From Salsuginibacillus kocurii DSM 18087 (GTDB lineage Bacteria; Bacillota; Bacilli; Bacillales; Marinococcaceae): DNA of 64,000 bases. This document shows, piece after piece, positions 49,313 to 58,214 of the stretch (its first letter is position 1; each line of letters starts with the position of its first letter). The DNA lies in NCBI RefSeq assembly GCF_000377705.1, contig NZ_KB898633.1:32807-96806 (forward strand). Reading direction: 5' to 3'. Made by a program: the position numbers and the translations under genes. The notes below the pieces were generated by a model. That model made no database searches and had not been told where the DNA came from. It saw only the letters and a program-made list of their open reading frames with translations.

Positions 49313-49936
49313 TTAGTTTTCATTTCTTATTTTACTCTTAAATCCTGCCATTAGCACTTCTAAGCCAAATTGAAATTCATTATCCATATTCGGAAGCGAG
49401 AAATCAAAGGGCAAGTCCACCTCGTCTGATGGATGAGGCTCCACTTCCTCGTCGCTCAGCTGCGCATAGCGATACTCTTCAATCACAAACGAGGTGATGT
49501 AATTATCAAGCATCCAGGACGCAGAAAAAACATCTTCCTTTTCCATACCTGATTGTTTAAACAACTCACTCACTTTTTCAATCAGCTCTAAGCGGTACGG
49601 GGTGGTGGGCGGTGTTTCGACCAGAACTACCGCGGAATCACGTGTATGTAATAAAACGTGCCGATAATTGGTTGCGAGTTTTACTAATTCTTTCTCCCAG
49701 TCGGAAGCTGGATCTGGCAAAGCTACTTTTTTGCATATTTCTTCTGATACAAACTCCATCAATTGACGTTTATTTTTAAAATGCCAGTAAAGAGAAGCCC
49801 CTTTAATATCAAGCCTGTCTGCTATTTTGCGGATTGATAATTTTTTTATGCCTTCTTCTTCAAGCAAGTCCAAAGCGGTATGCGTAATTTGGGATTTTGT
49901 CACCGGCTGGCGGTCATCTTGATTGGGTTGGCTCAT
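49313..49936 (-). CDS. TetR family repressor
   Basis: This 207-residue regulator has an N-terminal helix-turn-helix ITHTALDLLEEEGIKKLSIRKIADRLDIKGASLYWHFKNKRQLM, with the ASLYWHFKNK recognition helix characteristic of tetracycline-repressor-type TetR proteins, and a larger TetR-C-type ligand domain (VVLVETPPTTPYRLELIEKV). GGGAGGG precedes the ATG. It lies divergently from an FAD monooxygenase gene; two palindromes between them are the probable operators. It likely represses both genes until an inducer, perhaps the monooxygenase substrate, binds. Confidence 0.9.
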   Translation of the reverse strand: MSQPNQDDRQPVTKSQITHTALDLLEEEGIKKLSIRKIADRLDIKGASLYWHFKNKRQLMEFVSEEICKKVALPDPASDWEKELVKLATNYRHVLLHTRDSAVVLVETPPTTPYRLELIEKVSELFKQSGMEKEDVFSASWMLDNYITSFVIEEYRYAQLSDEEVEPHPSDEVDLPFDFSLPNMDNEFQFGLEVLMAGFKSKIRNEN

Positions 49937-49979
49937 GGAATCCCTCCCTCTATTGACAGTATAGCATTTTCAGTTTAAC

Positions 49980-50011
49980 CTAACACTGTTAGATTAAACT
50001 AACGATGTTAG
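49980..50011. promoter_or_regulatory. Twin TetR operators
   Basis: CTAACACTGTTAG (49980-49992) and CTAACGATGTTAG (49999-50011) are palindromes with the same CTAAC/GTTAG arms (one with an extra pair), centres 19 bp apart. They overlap the region downstream of a TTGACA at 49953 on the plus strand. Confidence 0.75.
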
Positions 50012-50036
50012 GTATAAAGCGAAAGGAATGATTTAT

Positions 50037-51245
50037 ATGGCAGCGAATCCTCATGCTCTTATCGTTGGAGGCGGAATTGCGGGAACGGCAATGGCATTAT
50101 TTCTTAAAAAAATTGGTTGGACGTCTACCATTTTGGAAGCTTATCCGAAACGGGATGATATCGGCGGCGGCCTGCAGATGGCTCCGAACGGCATGCACGT
50201 TTTAGATGCGTTAGGGCTTAGTGAAAAGGTTATTGCCAGCGGGTCTGTCGCAGAAGAAATGACTTTTCATAATCAAAAAGGAAAGATAATCGGAAGCATG
50301 AACAAGGAAATGCGGGTGAAATTCGGCCAGCCCGCTGTAAATATTACCCGTTCAGCGCTTCACACGATATTAGTAGAAGAAGTAGAGCAGCGAGGGTTAG
50401 CCCTCAGGTACAACAAACGGTTAAAAAATATAAAAGAAAACGGTCCAACCCAAAAAGTAACAGCTTATTTCGAAGATGGCAGCAGTGAAGATGGAGACAT
50501 CGTAATCGGGGCGGACGGCATCCATTCGCAAACAAGAAAAGCAGCACTTCCTGACAGCCCGGAACCTTCTTATGTCGGCCTGCAGTGGCTTGCGGGAATG
50601 GTCAGCGAAGCAGAACTTGCTGCGACCGAACCAGATGATCGAAGACTGCATATGACATTTGGGCAAAAAGGCTTTTTCGGATATGGCAAGTTTGATGAAA
50701 AAAATGACCTGATTATGTGGTGGGTAAACCTCTCGCGGGAAAACGAAGCCTCAAAAGAAGAAATGACTGCCCGCTCGACCGAAGACATAAGAAAAGAACT
50801 GCTCAAACTTTGCAAAGGCTGGCACGCGCCGATTGAAGAACTCATTGAAAAAACGCCTGCATTTATGCAGGGAAATGTCCATGATATAGAAACGTTGCCG
50901 GCCTGGCACACAGACCGTGTTGTGTTAATTGGCGACGCGGCCCATGCGGTGAGCCCGAACTCCGGGCAGGGGGCTTCGCTCGCATTAGAAGATGCCATGT
51001 ATCTTGCAACTCTTCTTAACCAGGCTGATAAAACCATTTCACAGCTGTTCAACCAATATGAAGAAGACCGCCGCCCCCGAGTTGAAAAAATCGTCGCAGA
51101 CGGCAGACGAATGGGCGACGGGAAAAAAGAAATGTCGCCGCTCGGTGCTTGGACGCGTGACCAAATGCTGAAAGTAATCTTCTCCCTTTTCGCTGAACGA
51201 GGAAATCGCTGGATTCATGAATACAAAATTCCTTGGAAAGACTAG
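50037..51245 (+). CDS. FAD-dependent monooxygenase (TetX-like)
   Basis: This 402-residue flavoprotein is of the PHBH-fold monooxygenase family. FAD-binding GxGxxG is ALIVGGGIAGTAMALFLKKIGW near the N-terminus, followed by LEAYPKRDDIGGGLQMAPNGMHVLDALGL; the DG motif is DIVIGADGIHSQTRKA near residue 158; and the GD motif is VVLIGDAAHAVSPNSGQGASLALEDAMYL near 300. It hydroxylates or inactivates an aromatic or polycyclic compound; the TetR partner and TetX-like pattern suggest antibiotic or xenobiotic detoxification (inference). ATG 50037 is spaced better from AAAGGA than the ATG at 50028. Confidence 0.9.
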   Translation: MAANPHALIVGGGIAGTAMALFLKKIGWTSTILEAYPKRDDIGGGLQMAPNGMHVLDALGLSEKVIASGSVAEEMTFHNQKGKIIGSMNKEMRVKFGQPAVNITRSALHTILVEEVEQRGLALRYNKRLKNIKENGPTQKVTAYFEDGSSEDGDIVIGADGIHSQTRKAALPDSPEPSYVGLQWLAGMVSEAELAATEPDDRRLHMTFGQKGFFGYGKFDEKNDLIMWWVNLSRENEASKEEMTARSTEDIRKELLKLCKGWHAPIEELIEKTPAFMQGNVHDIETLPAWHTDRVVLIGDAAHAVSPNSGQGASLALEDAMYLATLLNQADKTISQLFNQYEEDRRPRVEKIVADGRRMGDGKKEMSPLGAWTRDQMLKVIFSLFAERGNRWIHEYKIPWKD

Positions 51246-51293
51246 CTTTTTGTGAAACTAGCCAGGACTATTAGAATTTTCGCCAAATATGGA

Positions 51294-51326
51294 AATCCCG
51301 AACTAGGCGCAGGTCGGGATTATTTT
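51294..51326 (+). terminator. Terminator of the monooxygenase gene
   Basis: AATCCCGA and TCGGGATT form an 8-bp stem with a 12-base loop, followed by a short T run. Confidence 0.7.
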
Positions 51327-51542
51327 ATCTGCAGCTTTAAATTGCTACTTTTTTACGAGCGCAGTTAATTTCAGATTTCGACGAAAATCGGCAATATTAC
51401 ACGGGTTTCACAGCTTCATTCAACAAATTGTGATATAGTAAATCAAAATGTTGTACATCACCTGTTCGCAAGTTTGGGATGAAAGCGCATCCATAGGAGC
51501 TCGTACGAGTGATAGAATGAATGTGAAAGGAGGGACATACAG

Positions 51543-53600
51543 TTGTCGCTTAGTAATCGAAGCAAGCAAATCGTTGATGAATTATTGAGCAATCCAAGTA
51601 TGACAAGTTCTACGTTAGAAAAAAAGTTTAACTTAACACGCCGGCAACTTGGGTACAGCTTCAACAAGATCAACGAATGGCTGCTGACTAACAATCTACC
51701 AACAATTGAGAGAACGAGCCAAGGCCGTTTTATCATTGACCAGGAGATTTTCACCAATCTGGGCAGTGAACAAGAAAGTTCACAAGCAGAAATCTCTGTC
51801 TTGTCGGAGACGCATCGCGTTTATCTTATTATTACGATGCTGTTGAACAGTGCTGAAGAGCTGTCGTTAAACCATTTCACCATTGAACTTGATGTCAGCA
51901 AAAATACTATACTAAGTGACTTAAAGCAGGTACAGGAGTATGTAAGCGAATACAAATTATCTATTCGTTATAGCCGTAAGTTTGGCTACCTCTTAGAAGG
52001 TAATGAATTTCAGATTCGAAAATTATTAATTAACATTACAGCTCACATGTTGCAATTAAATGGTGGCCAACATGCGATCAATAAACTGGCCGGCATTGAG
52101 CCAGAGGAAATCGAGCAATTCCGCGAAAAGATCGAGAATGTTGAGAATAGTTTGAATTTAAAATACACGGATGAAAAAGTCACCACCATGCCTTACATTT
52201 TGTTACTCGTCCTGCGGCGAATTGAAAGAGGTTATGAGATCAACTCTTTTTCTATAAAATATGAGGAATTGTCGAATACAAAAGAGTATCAAGCCACCGA
52301 AGAGCTGTTTCACTCAAGCGCTCTCATTCCTGTGCAAGAACGGCTGTTTATCACGTTGCATCTATTAACTGCAAACGTCTACTGGGCGGACTACTTGAGT
52401 GAAAATGATGATCTCCCAAATTTGCGGCCGGCTATCGAAGAAATGATCAGCTTGTTTGAAAATAGCGCTTGTGTATACTTTCAGGACCGAGGACTGTTAT
52501 TAAATACATTGCTTCAGCATATGAAGCCTGCGTATTACCGCATCAAATATCAGCTGACGGAATCCATCAATATGGAAGAAGCTCTTAGCCAAAAGTTTAA
52601 GGTTCTGCATCATTTAGTGAAGCAGTCTACCACCCCATTAAAACGGCTGATTGGCACAGCAATCCCGGAAAATGAAACAACGTACATTACGATGTTGATT
52701 GGTGGCTGGATGACGAGGCAGGGAGAAAGCACCGACCAAAAAGTAAAGGCCATTGTTGTATGTCCACATGGTGTATCTGTTTCGAGATTAATGTATAAGG
52801 AATTGACAGAATTATTTCCCGAATTTGTGTTCCTTGATTCTTTATCTGTACGAGAGTTTCAAGCCTATGACCTTGAATACGATATTATTTTTTCCTCGAC
52901 CTATTTAAAAACAGAAAAGAAGTTATTTATTATCAAAGCTTTGTTGGAACCTCGGGAAAAAAACCGTCTCTACAAGCAAGTCATGATGGAGCTGCAAGGT
53001 TATCTGCCGCAGGATATTGATGTGGGTCACCTGTTAGATATTATAAAAAACCACGCCGATATCAACAATGAACAGGCTTTAATGGAAGACTTGCAGACGT
53101 ATATTTACCGTGATGAAGACTCAGCTGTTAAACAAAGTTCAGCAGAGAAAGTGATTCTTTTAAATGAAATGATCTCCCCGCAGTATATCACGCAAAGAGA
53201 TTCGGTCCAGTCGTGGGAAGAAGCAATTCAAATTGGTGCTGAGCCGTTAGTGAAAAGCGGAAAAATTGAGCCTGCGTATGTAGATGCTGTCATCGAGCGC
53301 ACAGGTGAAGATCCCTATATTGTCATTGGTCCGCATGTTGCTATTCCACACGCAGCGCCAGAAGATGGTGTTAATGAAGTAGGAATGAGCTTATTAAAGC
53401 TAAAAAAGGGGCTAACCTACGCTGGGGAGTATACGATTCATGTAATTATTGTGATTGCCGCTGTAGACAAACAGCAGCACCTCCATGCGCTCACGCAGTT
53501 AATTAAGCTCAACCAATCAAAAAAAGATATGACTAAGCTGCTGCAAGCTGATTCAAAAGAGCAAATACACGATCAGCTTACCTTATATTCGAGTTTATGA
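51543..53600 (+). CDS. PRD-containing transcriptional regulator with EIIB- and EIIA-like domains
   Basis: This 685-residue regulator is of the MtlR/LicR (BglG-like) group. N-terminal helix-turn-helix segments (LSNPSMTSSTLEKKFNLTRRQLGYSFNKINEWL, then FTIELDVSKNTILSDLKQVQEY) are followed by two PTS regulation domains (about 180-390, with LFITLHLLTANV), an EIIB-like domain with the Cys loop VVCPHGVSVSRLMYKEL near 395 and a C-terminal EIIA type 2 domain with the phosphorylatable His in AIPHAAPEDG near 605. Phosphorylation by HPr and EIIB of the galactitol type would control its activity. It starts with TTG after AAAGGAGGG and is immediately followed by the PTS genes it must control. Confidence 0.92.
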   Translation: MSLSNRSKQIVDELLSNPSMTSSTLEKKFNLTRRQLGYSFNKINEWLLTNNLPTIERTSQGRFIIDQEIFTNLGSEQESSQAEISVLSETHRVYLIITMLLNSAEELSLNHFTIELDVSKNTILSDLKQVQEYVSEYKLSIRYSRKFGYLLEGNEFQIRKLLINITAHMLQLNGGQHAINKLAGIEPEEIEQFREKIENVENSLNLKYTDEKVTTMPYILLLVLRRIERGYEINSFSIKYEELSNTKEYQATEELFHSSALIPVQERLFITLHLLTANVYWADYLSENDDLPNLRPAIEEMISLFENSACVYFQDRGLLLNTLLQHMKPAYYRIKYQLTESINMEEALSQKFKVLHHLVKQSTTPLKRLIGTAIPENETTYITMLIGGWMTRQGESTDQKVKAIVVCPHGVSVSRLMYKELTELFPEFVFLDSLSVREFQAYDLEYDIIFSSTYLKTEKKLFIIKALLEPREKNRLYKQVMMELQGYLPQDIDVGHLLDIIKNHADINNEQALMEDLQTYIYRDEDSAVKQSSAEKVILLNEMISPQYITQRDSVQSWEEAIQIGAEPLVKSGKIEPAYVDAVIERTGEDPYIVIGPHVAIPHAAPEDGVNEVGMSLLKLKKGLTYAGEYTIHVIIVIAAVDKQQHLHALTQLIKLNQSKKDMTKLLQADSKEQIHDQLTLYSSL

Positions 53601-53637
53601 GGAGTGTACCTAAACAGCAAATATTGGAGTGGAGTAG

Positions 53638-54123
53638 ATGAGTGACGTATACTTTGATGAATCTGTCATTCTATTAGATATAGAAGGAACGAGCAATGAG
53701 GAAGTTTTGGCCAAAATGGGAGAGACCCTGCATAACAAAGGCCTTGTTAAAGAAAGCTATGTTGACGCAGTAATTGCTAGAGAAAAAGAGTTTCCTACCG
53801 GACTTCCTACCTCTGGTATCTCTGTAGCTCTTCCCCATACCGACGCTGAGCATGTCTATCATAAAGGCATTTGCATCGGGGTAGTCAAAGATAAGGTTGA
53901 ATTTGGCATCATGGGCGACGACAGCGAGACAACAGCTGTGAAACTGGTATTTATGCTGGCAATGGATGAACCCCATTCCCAACTATCCCTGCTTCAACAA
54001 TTAATGCAAATTTTTCAAGATGAAGACACCTTAAAGCAGTTAGTCAATCAGACCGAGAAACAAGCAATAAAAAACCTAATTGAAGAAAAAATTGATTTTA
54101 CGATATTAAAGGGAGCTGAATAA
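53638..54123 (+). CDS. PTS EIIA component, galactitol/fructose-mannitol type
   Basis: This 161-residue phosphocarrier contains the phosphorylatable His in VALPHTDAEHVYHKGICIGVVK near residue 65, preceded by FPTGLPTSGISV, the standard EIIA type 2 arrangement. It transfers phosphate from HPr to the EIIB subunit encoded directly downstream. It lies 37 bases after the regulator gene in the same orientation, and the EIIB gene begins two bases after its stop. Cytosolic and of normal length. Confidence 0.9.
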   Translation: MSDVYFDESVILLDIEGTSNEEVLAKMGETLHNKGLVKESYVDAVIAREKEFPTGLPTSGISVALPHTDAEHVYHKGICIGVVKDKVEFGIMGDDSETTAVKLVFMLAMDEPHSQLSLLQQLMQIFQDEDTLKQLVNQTEKQAIKNLIEEKIDFTILKGAE

Positions 54124-54125
54124 TA

Positions 54126-54410
54126 ATGGCAAAGAAAAAAGTATTAGTAGCGTGCGGTGCTGGTGTAGCAACATCAACGGTGGTAAATGGAGCAATTGAA
54201 GAATTAGCAAAGGATAATAACCTGGATGTGGACCTTGTCCAAATCAAGATTGCTGAAGTCGAAGGCCATGTAGACACTGCAGATTTATTAGTTACAACAG
54301 CAATGACGAAAAAAGAATATCCATTTCCAGTTATCAATGCTCAATCCTTTCTTACCGGGATCAACATGGAAGGAACGAAGCAAGAAATCGTCGATGCGTT
54401 GAAAAAATAA
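54126..54410 (+). CDS. PTS EIIB component, galactitol type
   Basis: This 94-residue EIIB (GatB-like) protein begins MAKKKVLVACGAGVATSTVVNGAIEEL. Cys10 in the VACGAGVATST loop is the phosphorylation site. The following NNLDVDLVQIKIAEVEGHVDTADLLVTTA is typical of GatB. It forms a cytosolic pair with the EIIA above and the membrane EIIC below. Confidence 0.92.
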   Translation: MAKKKVLVACGAGVATSTVVNGAIEELAKDNNLDVDLVQIKIAEVEGHVDTADLLVTTAMTKKEYPFPVINAQSFLTGINMEGTKQEIVDALKK

Positions 54411-54503
54411 CAACTGCACTTGCAAAATGTAAACTAAAACGATAATTATACTTGGATTATATCACCATAGAACGTTCTTAAGCAGGAAAGGAGGAACGAT
54501 GCA

Positions 54504-55763
54504 GTGCAAACTCTTTTTGATATGGCCCAGGGGTTCCTAGACTTAGGAGCCACGGTCATTCTCCCAGTTGTCATATTTATATTAGGAATATTTTTCCGCC
54601 AAAAAATTAGTAAAGCATTTCGTTCTGGTTTAACAATAGGTGTTGCCTTTGTCGGAATCTTCTTAGTGGTTGATTTGCTTGTCGAAAACCTTGGCCCTGC
54701 AGCGCAGGGAATGGTGGAACAATTAGGTGTGTCATTAAATGTTATTGATATTGGCTGGCCTGCAAGTGCATCGATTTCGTGGGCTTCCACTATCGCTGTA
54801 TTTATTATTCCACTAGGATTACTTGTAAACGTCGTCATGCTGCTTACGAAAACGACAAAAACGATGAATGTAGATATTTGGAATTATTGGCATTATGCAT
54901 TCACTGCTGCGATGGTCTATGTAGTCTCAGAAAGCATTATCCAAAGTTTAATCGCAGCAGCCTTGTTTCAAATCGTTTGTTTAAAGGTGGCTGACTGGAC
55001 CGCACCGATGGTTGCTGATTATTATGAGATGCCCGGCGTCTCCGTCGCGACCGGAAGTACGATCTCTTACGCTCCAGGAATTTTTATCGTAAAACTGCTA
55101 CAGAAAATACCTTTTGTAAAGGACTGGAACGCAGACCCGGATTCGATTCAAAAACGATTTGGAATCTTCGGTGAATCCATCTTTATCGGGTTAGCCTTAG
55201 GTGCGGGTATCGGTATCCTGGCCGGTTACAGCACTGGTGAAGTCATTGAGATTGGAATGGCGATGGCCGCGGTCATGGTGCTCATGCCGCGTATGGTGAA
55301 AATCTTGATGGAAGGGTTAACGCCTGTTTCTGAATCGGCACGAGCATGGCTGAATAAACGATTCGGTGACAGGGAGATTTATATCGGGCTCGACGCAGCT
55401 GTACTACTTGGTAATCCTTCTGTTATATCGACTGCACTTATTCTTGTACCGATCACGGTCGCATTGGCAGTCATTTTACCAGGAAACTCCTTGCTGCCAT
55501 TCGGCGACCTGGCGACAATTCCATTCATCGTAGCCTTTATTGTAGGAGCAGCCAGAGGTAATATCGTTCATTCAGTCGTCACCGGGGCCATTATGATCGC
55601 CCTCACCCTATATATTGCGACTGACGTTGCTCCAGTGTTTACGGAAATGGCCGGACAAGCAGACTTTAATATGCCAGATGGTGCTACTCAAATCTCAAGC
55701 ATTGACCAGGGTGGTAATCTCGTCAACTGGGTCATCTATCGATTCTTTGAGTTGTTTAATTAA
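54504..55763 (+). CDS. PTS EIIC component, galactitol type
   Basis: This 419-residue membrane protein of the GatC family has about nine to ten helices. The opening DMAQGFLDLGATVILPVVIFILGIFF and the AFRSGLTIGVAFVGIFLVVDLLVENLGPAAQGMVEQLG region are the family hallmark. It imports and phosphorylates an alditol such as galactitol or arabitol together with the EIIA and EIIB. GTG 54504 is used with AGGAGG upstream. About 90 bases separate it from EIIB, with no terminator. Confidence 0.92.
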   Translation: MQTLFDMAQGFLDLGATVILPVVIFILGIFFRQKISKAFRSGLTIGVAFVGIFLVVDLLVENLGPAAQGMVEQLGVSLNVIDIGWPASASISWASTIAVFIIPLGLLVNVVMLLTKTTKTMNVDIWNYWHYAFTAAMVYVVSESIIQSLIAAALFQIVCLKVADWTAPMVADYYEMPGVSVATGSTISYAPGIFIVKLLQKIPFVKDWNADPDSIQKRFGIFGESIFIGLALGAGIGILAGYSTGEVIEIGMAMAAVMVLMPRMVKILMEGLTPVSESARAWLNKRFGDREIYIGLDAAVLLGNPSVISTALILVPITVALAVILPGNSLLPFGDLATIPFIVAFIVGAARGNIVHSVVTGAIMIALTLYIATDVAPVFTEMAGQADFNMPDGATQISSIDQGGNLVNWVIYRFFELFN

Positions 55764-55808
55764 TGAAGATCATATAAACGGATAGTGAGTGAACAGGAGG
55801 CCTTCCAA

Positions 55809-56843
55809 TTGAAAGCACTAGTGAAAACAGAACATGGTTTTGGGCATCTAGAGATTCAAGATAAACCAGAGCCTGAAGCTGGACGAGGACAAGTGAAGAT
55901 CGAAGTGAAGTGTGCTGGTGTGTGTGGTTCCGATATTCATACGTATGAAGGACATTATAAAGTGGCCACACCAGTCACTTTAGGCCATGAATTTGCCGGG
56001 GTTGTCGTTGATGTAGGTGAAGACGTAACCGAATTTAAAACCGGAGATCGCGTCACTTCGGAAACGACCTACTCCATTTGCGGAACGTGCCGCTATTGTC
56101 AAAGCGGAGACTATAACTTATGCAATCACCGAAAAGGATTAGGAACACAGCAGGACGGAGGCTTTACGAACTATGTAATTGCCAGGAAAGAAAGCGTTCA
56201 CCATTTACCAGAAAAGGTAGATTTTCAAGCAGGCGCTATGACTGAACCGTTAGCCTGCACGTATCACGCTGTTGAAAAAACGACGATTAATGAAAATGAT
56301 GTCGTTGTCGTCATTGGACCGGGGCCGATTGGACTGCTGACCGCCCAGACAGCTAAAAGTAAAGGGGCTACGGTAGTAATCACTGGCTTGTCCGCTGATA
56401 AAGTACGTCTTGATAAAGCTAAGGAGTTAAACATTGATTATGCCGTGAATACCCAGGAAGAAGATATTAATCAGCTAATCAACAGCCTCACAGAAGGCTA
56501 CGGGGCGGATGTGGTATTTGAATGTTCCGGTGCGCCGCCTGCTGCCAACCAAGGACTCGCTTTATTGCGTAAAAAGGGACAATACAGCCAGGTAGGTATC
56601 TTTGCGCAGCCAGAGATTCAATTTGACTTAGAAAAAATCATTCAAAAAGAGATTCGTGTTGTCGGGAGTCGCAGCCAAAAATCAGCAGATTGGGAGCCGT
56701 CCCTTCATTTAATGAATACAGGCGTTGTGCAAGCAAAACCGTTAGTGACCCATGAATATGATATTACGCAATGGGAAGAAGCCTATCAAGCTATTAAGCA
56801 AGGAGAAGCGATTAAAGTCTTGCTTACACCACTTCCTGAATGA
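55809..56843 (+). CDS. Zinc-dependent alditol-phosphate dehydrogenase (medium-chain)
   Basis: This 344-residue sorbitol-dehydrogenase-like protein has catalytic zinc site CAGVCGSDIHTYEGH and GHEFAGVVVDVGEDV, structural zinc Cys cluster CGTCRYCQSGDYNLC, and Rossmann motif VVVVIGPGPIGLLTAQTAKSKGA. TTG 55809 follows AGGAGG with normal spacing; upstream codons of the longer frame contain that site and are rejected. It probably oxidises the phosphorylated alditol delivered by the PTS. It resembles the pair of phosphate dehydrogenases in the arabitol operon of Bacillus methanolicus, as I recall it. Confidence 0.88.
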   Translation: MKALVKTEHGFGHLEIQDKPEPEAGRGQVKIEVKCAGVCGSDIHTYEGHYKVATPVTLGHEFAGVVVDVGEDVTEFKTGDRVTSETTYSICGTCRYCQSGDYNLCNHRKGLGTQQDGGFTNYVIARKESVHHLPEKVDFQAGAMTEPLACTYHAVEKTTINENDVVVVIGPGPIGLLTAQTAKSKGATVVITGLSADKVRLDKAKELNIDYAVNTQEEDINQLINSLTEGYGADVVFECSGAPPAANQGLALLRKKGQYSQVGIFAQPEIQFDLEKIIQKEIRVVGSRSQKSADWEPSLHLMNTGVVQAKPLVTHEYDITQWEEAYQAIKQGEAIKVLLTPLPE

Positions 56844-56935
56844 GCTGAAATGGCCAATGAGAAAAAGTGAAAAAGGGGGACGAGTAAGTCGTCAACTTAT
56901 TCGTCCGCTACTTTATTTAGAAATGAGGGTGACAG

Positions 56936-57103
56936 ATGGTAGAGCTACTTCTGGATTTTATGTTAGGCCCACTGCGTGTAATAAGCCAATTCTATGTTGA
57001 ATACCAAATGATATTTAACCCGATCATTGTTGGGTTTGCCCTCTACAAAATTATTCAAGGCAGAAAGAAAGAGCAACGAAGCGAAGAAGAAACCGTCAGT
57101 TAA
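56936..57103 (+). CDS. Small membrane protein inside the alditol PTS operon (55 residues)
   Basis: The ATG at 56936 has GAGGG nearby and opens a 55-codon frame: MVELLLDFMLGPLRVISQF, then VEYQMIFNPIIVGFALYKII and a basic/acidic tail (GRKKEQRSEEETVS). One membrane helix is clear. It lies between the two dehydrogenase genes, 93 bases after the first and 20 bases before the second, in the same orientation. Its regular layout and operon position suggest a genuine, possibly accessory, PTS-associated membrane protein. No family is known to me. Confidence 0.6.
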   Translation: MVELLLDFMLGPLRVISQFYVEYQMIFNPIIVGFALYKIIQGRKKEQRSEEETVS

Positions 57104-57123
57104 CGGAAAGGGAGGGGAGAGCA

Positions 57124-58173
57124 GTGAAGTCATTAAACTTGTATGGAAAAGAAGATATTCGCTATGAATTATCAACTATGCCTCAAATTGAACGAGAAAA
57201 TGACGTCATCGTAAAAGTAAAAGCTGTCGGCATCTGTGGCTCGGATATCTCAAGATATAAAAAGCTCGGTCCGTACGTTAAAGGGATGACATTCGGACAC
57301 GAATTCGCAGGCGAAATTGTAGACGTCGGGCCCGGAGTAAAAACATTAAAAGCTGGGGACCGGATTGCAGGTTGTCCTGCTTCATATTGTGGTCAGTGCG
57401 CTAGCTGCCGAAAAGGGGAATTGGCACGCTGTGAAGAGCTGCAAGTACTAGGGGCTAAGGAACCTGGAGCATATGCTGAGTATGTAAAGATCTCGGAAGA
57501 ACAAGCCGTACCGCTTCCAGCCAATGTCGATTACGATACGGCTGCCATGACGGAACCATCTTCAGTGGTAGCGCACGGATTTTACCGCACCACTATGAAG
57601 CCAGGGGCGGCGGTCGCCGTTATGGGCTGTGGCAGTATTGGTCTGCTTGCTATACAGTGGGCACGGATCTTCGGAGCACAAACGATCTATGCCATTGATA
57701 TTGATGATAACAAACTCAAAGTGGCAAAAGAAGTAGGCGCAGACGTGACCATCAATTCCTTGGAGAGCCCGGCACATGAGCAGCTTGACGATTACTCGAA
57801 TGGTACGGGAGTTGACCTGGCGGTGGAGGCAGCTGGTTCTCCGGTTACTTCAGCACAAGTGTTTGCGCTCCCAAAAAAGGGTGGAGAAGTTGTATTTATG
57901 GGCATACCTTATGCTGATATTGAGATCACACGTTTTTATTTTGAAAAAATTGTTCGCAATGAATTAACGGTTCTCGGTTCATGGAATGCCATCTCAGCGC
58001 CATTTCCAGGCAGCGAATGGTCAGCCTCGCTTCATTATATGAGCACCGGACAACTTCAAGTAAAGCCGTTGATTTCACACAGGCTGACGCTGGAGGTTGG
58101 GCCGCAGACATTTGCTCATTTGATTCAAGGCGAGGGCTCATATGTTAAAGTCATTTTTTATCCCGAGCTCTAG
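57124..58173 (+). CDS. Galactitol-1-phosphate 5-dehydrogenase-like enzyme
   Basis: This 349-residue medium-chain dehydrogenase resembles GatD: catalytic zinc VGICGSDISRYKKLGPYVKGMTFGHEFAGEIVDVGPGVK, structural Cys CGQCASCRKGELARC, and VAVMGCGSIGLLAIQWARIFGA. The SDISRY and SYCGQCASC forms favour the GatD group. GTG 57124 follows AAGGGAGGGG. It is the second dehydrogenase of the operon; two enzymes may act on different carbons or different phosphorylated alditols. It is followed 41 bases later by the isomerase gene. Confidence 0.88.
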   Translation: MKSLNLYGKEDIRYELSTMPQIERENDVIVKVKAVGICGSDISRYKKLGPYVKGMTFGHEFAGEIVDVGPGVKTLKAGDRIAGCPASYCGQCASCRKGELARCEELQVLGAKEPGAYAEYVKISEEQAVPLPANVDYDTAAMTEPSSVVAHGFYRTTMKPGAAVAVMGCGSIGLLAIQWARIFGAQTIYAIDIDDNKLKVAKEVGADVTINSLESPAHEQLDDYSNGTGVDLAVEAAGSPVTSAQVFALPKKGGEVVFMGIPYADIEITRFYFEKIVRNELTVLGSWNAISAPFPGSEWSASLHYMSTGQLQVKPLISHRLTLEVGPQTFAHLIQGEGSYVKVIFYPEL

Positions 58174-58214
58174 CGAAATTGATTAGACGATAAAGGAGAA
58201 TGGAGGGTTGGCTT

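Noticed and set aside
51479..51492. CcpA-type cre site (TGAAAGCGCATCCA) upstream of the PTS regulator gene
   Set aside because: Two mismatches to the cre consensus, so too weak to list as a feature, although catabolite control of such an operon would be expected.
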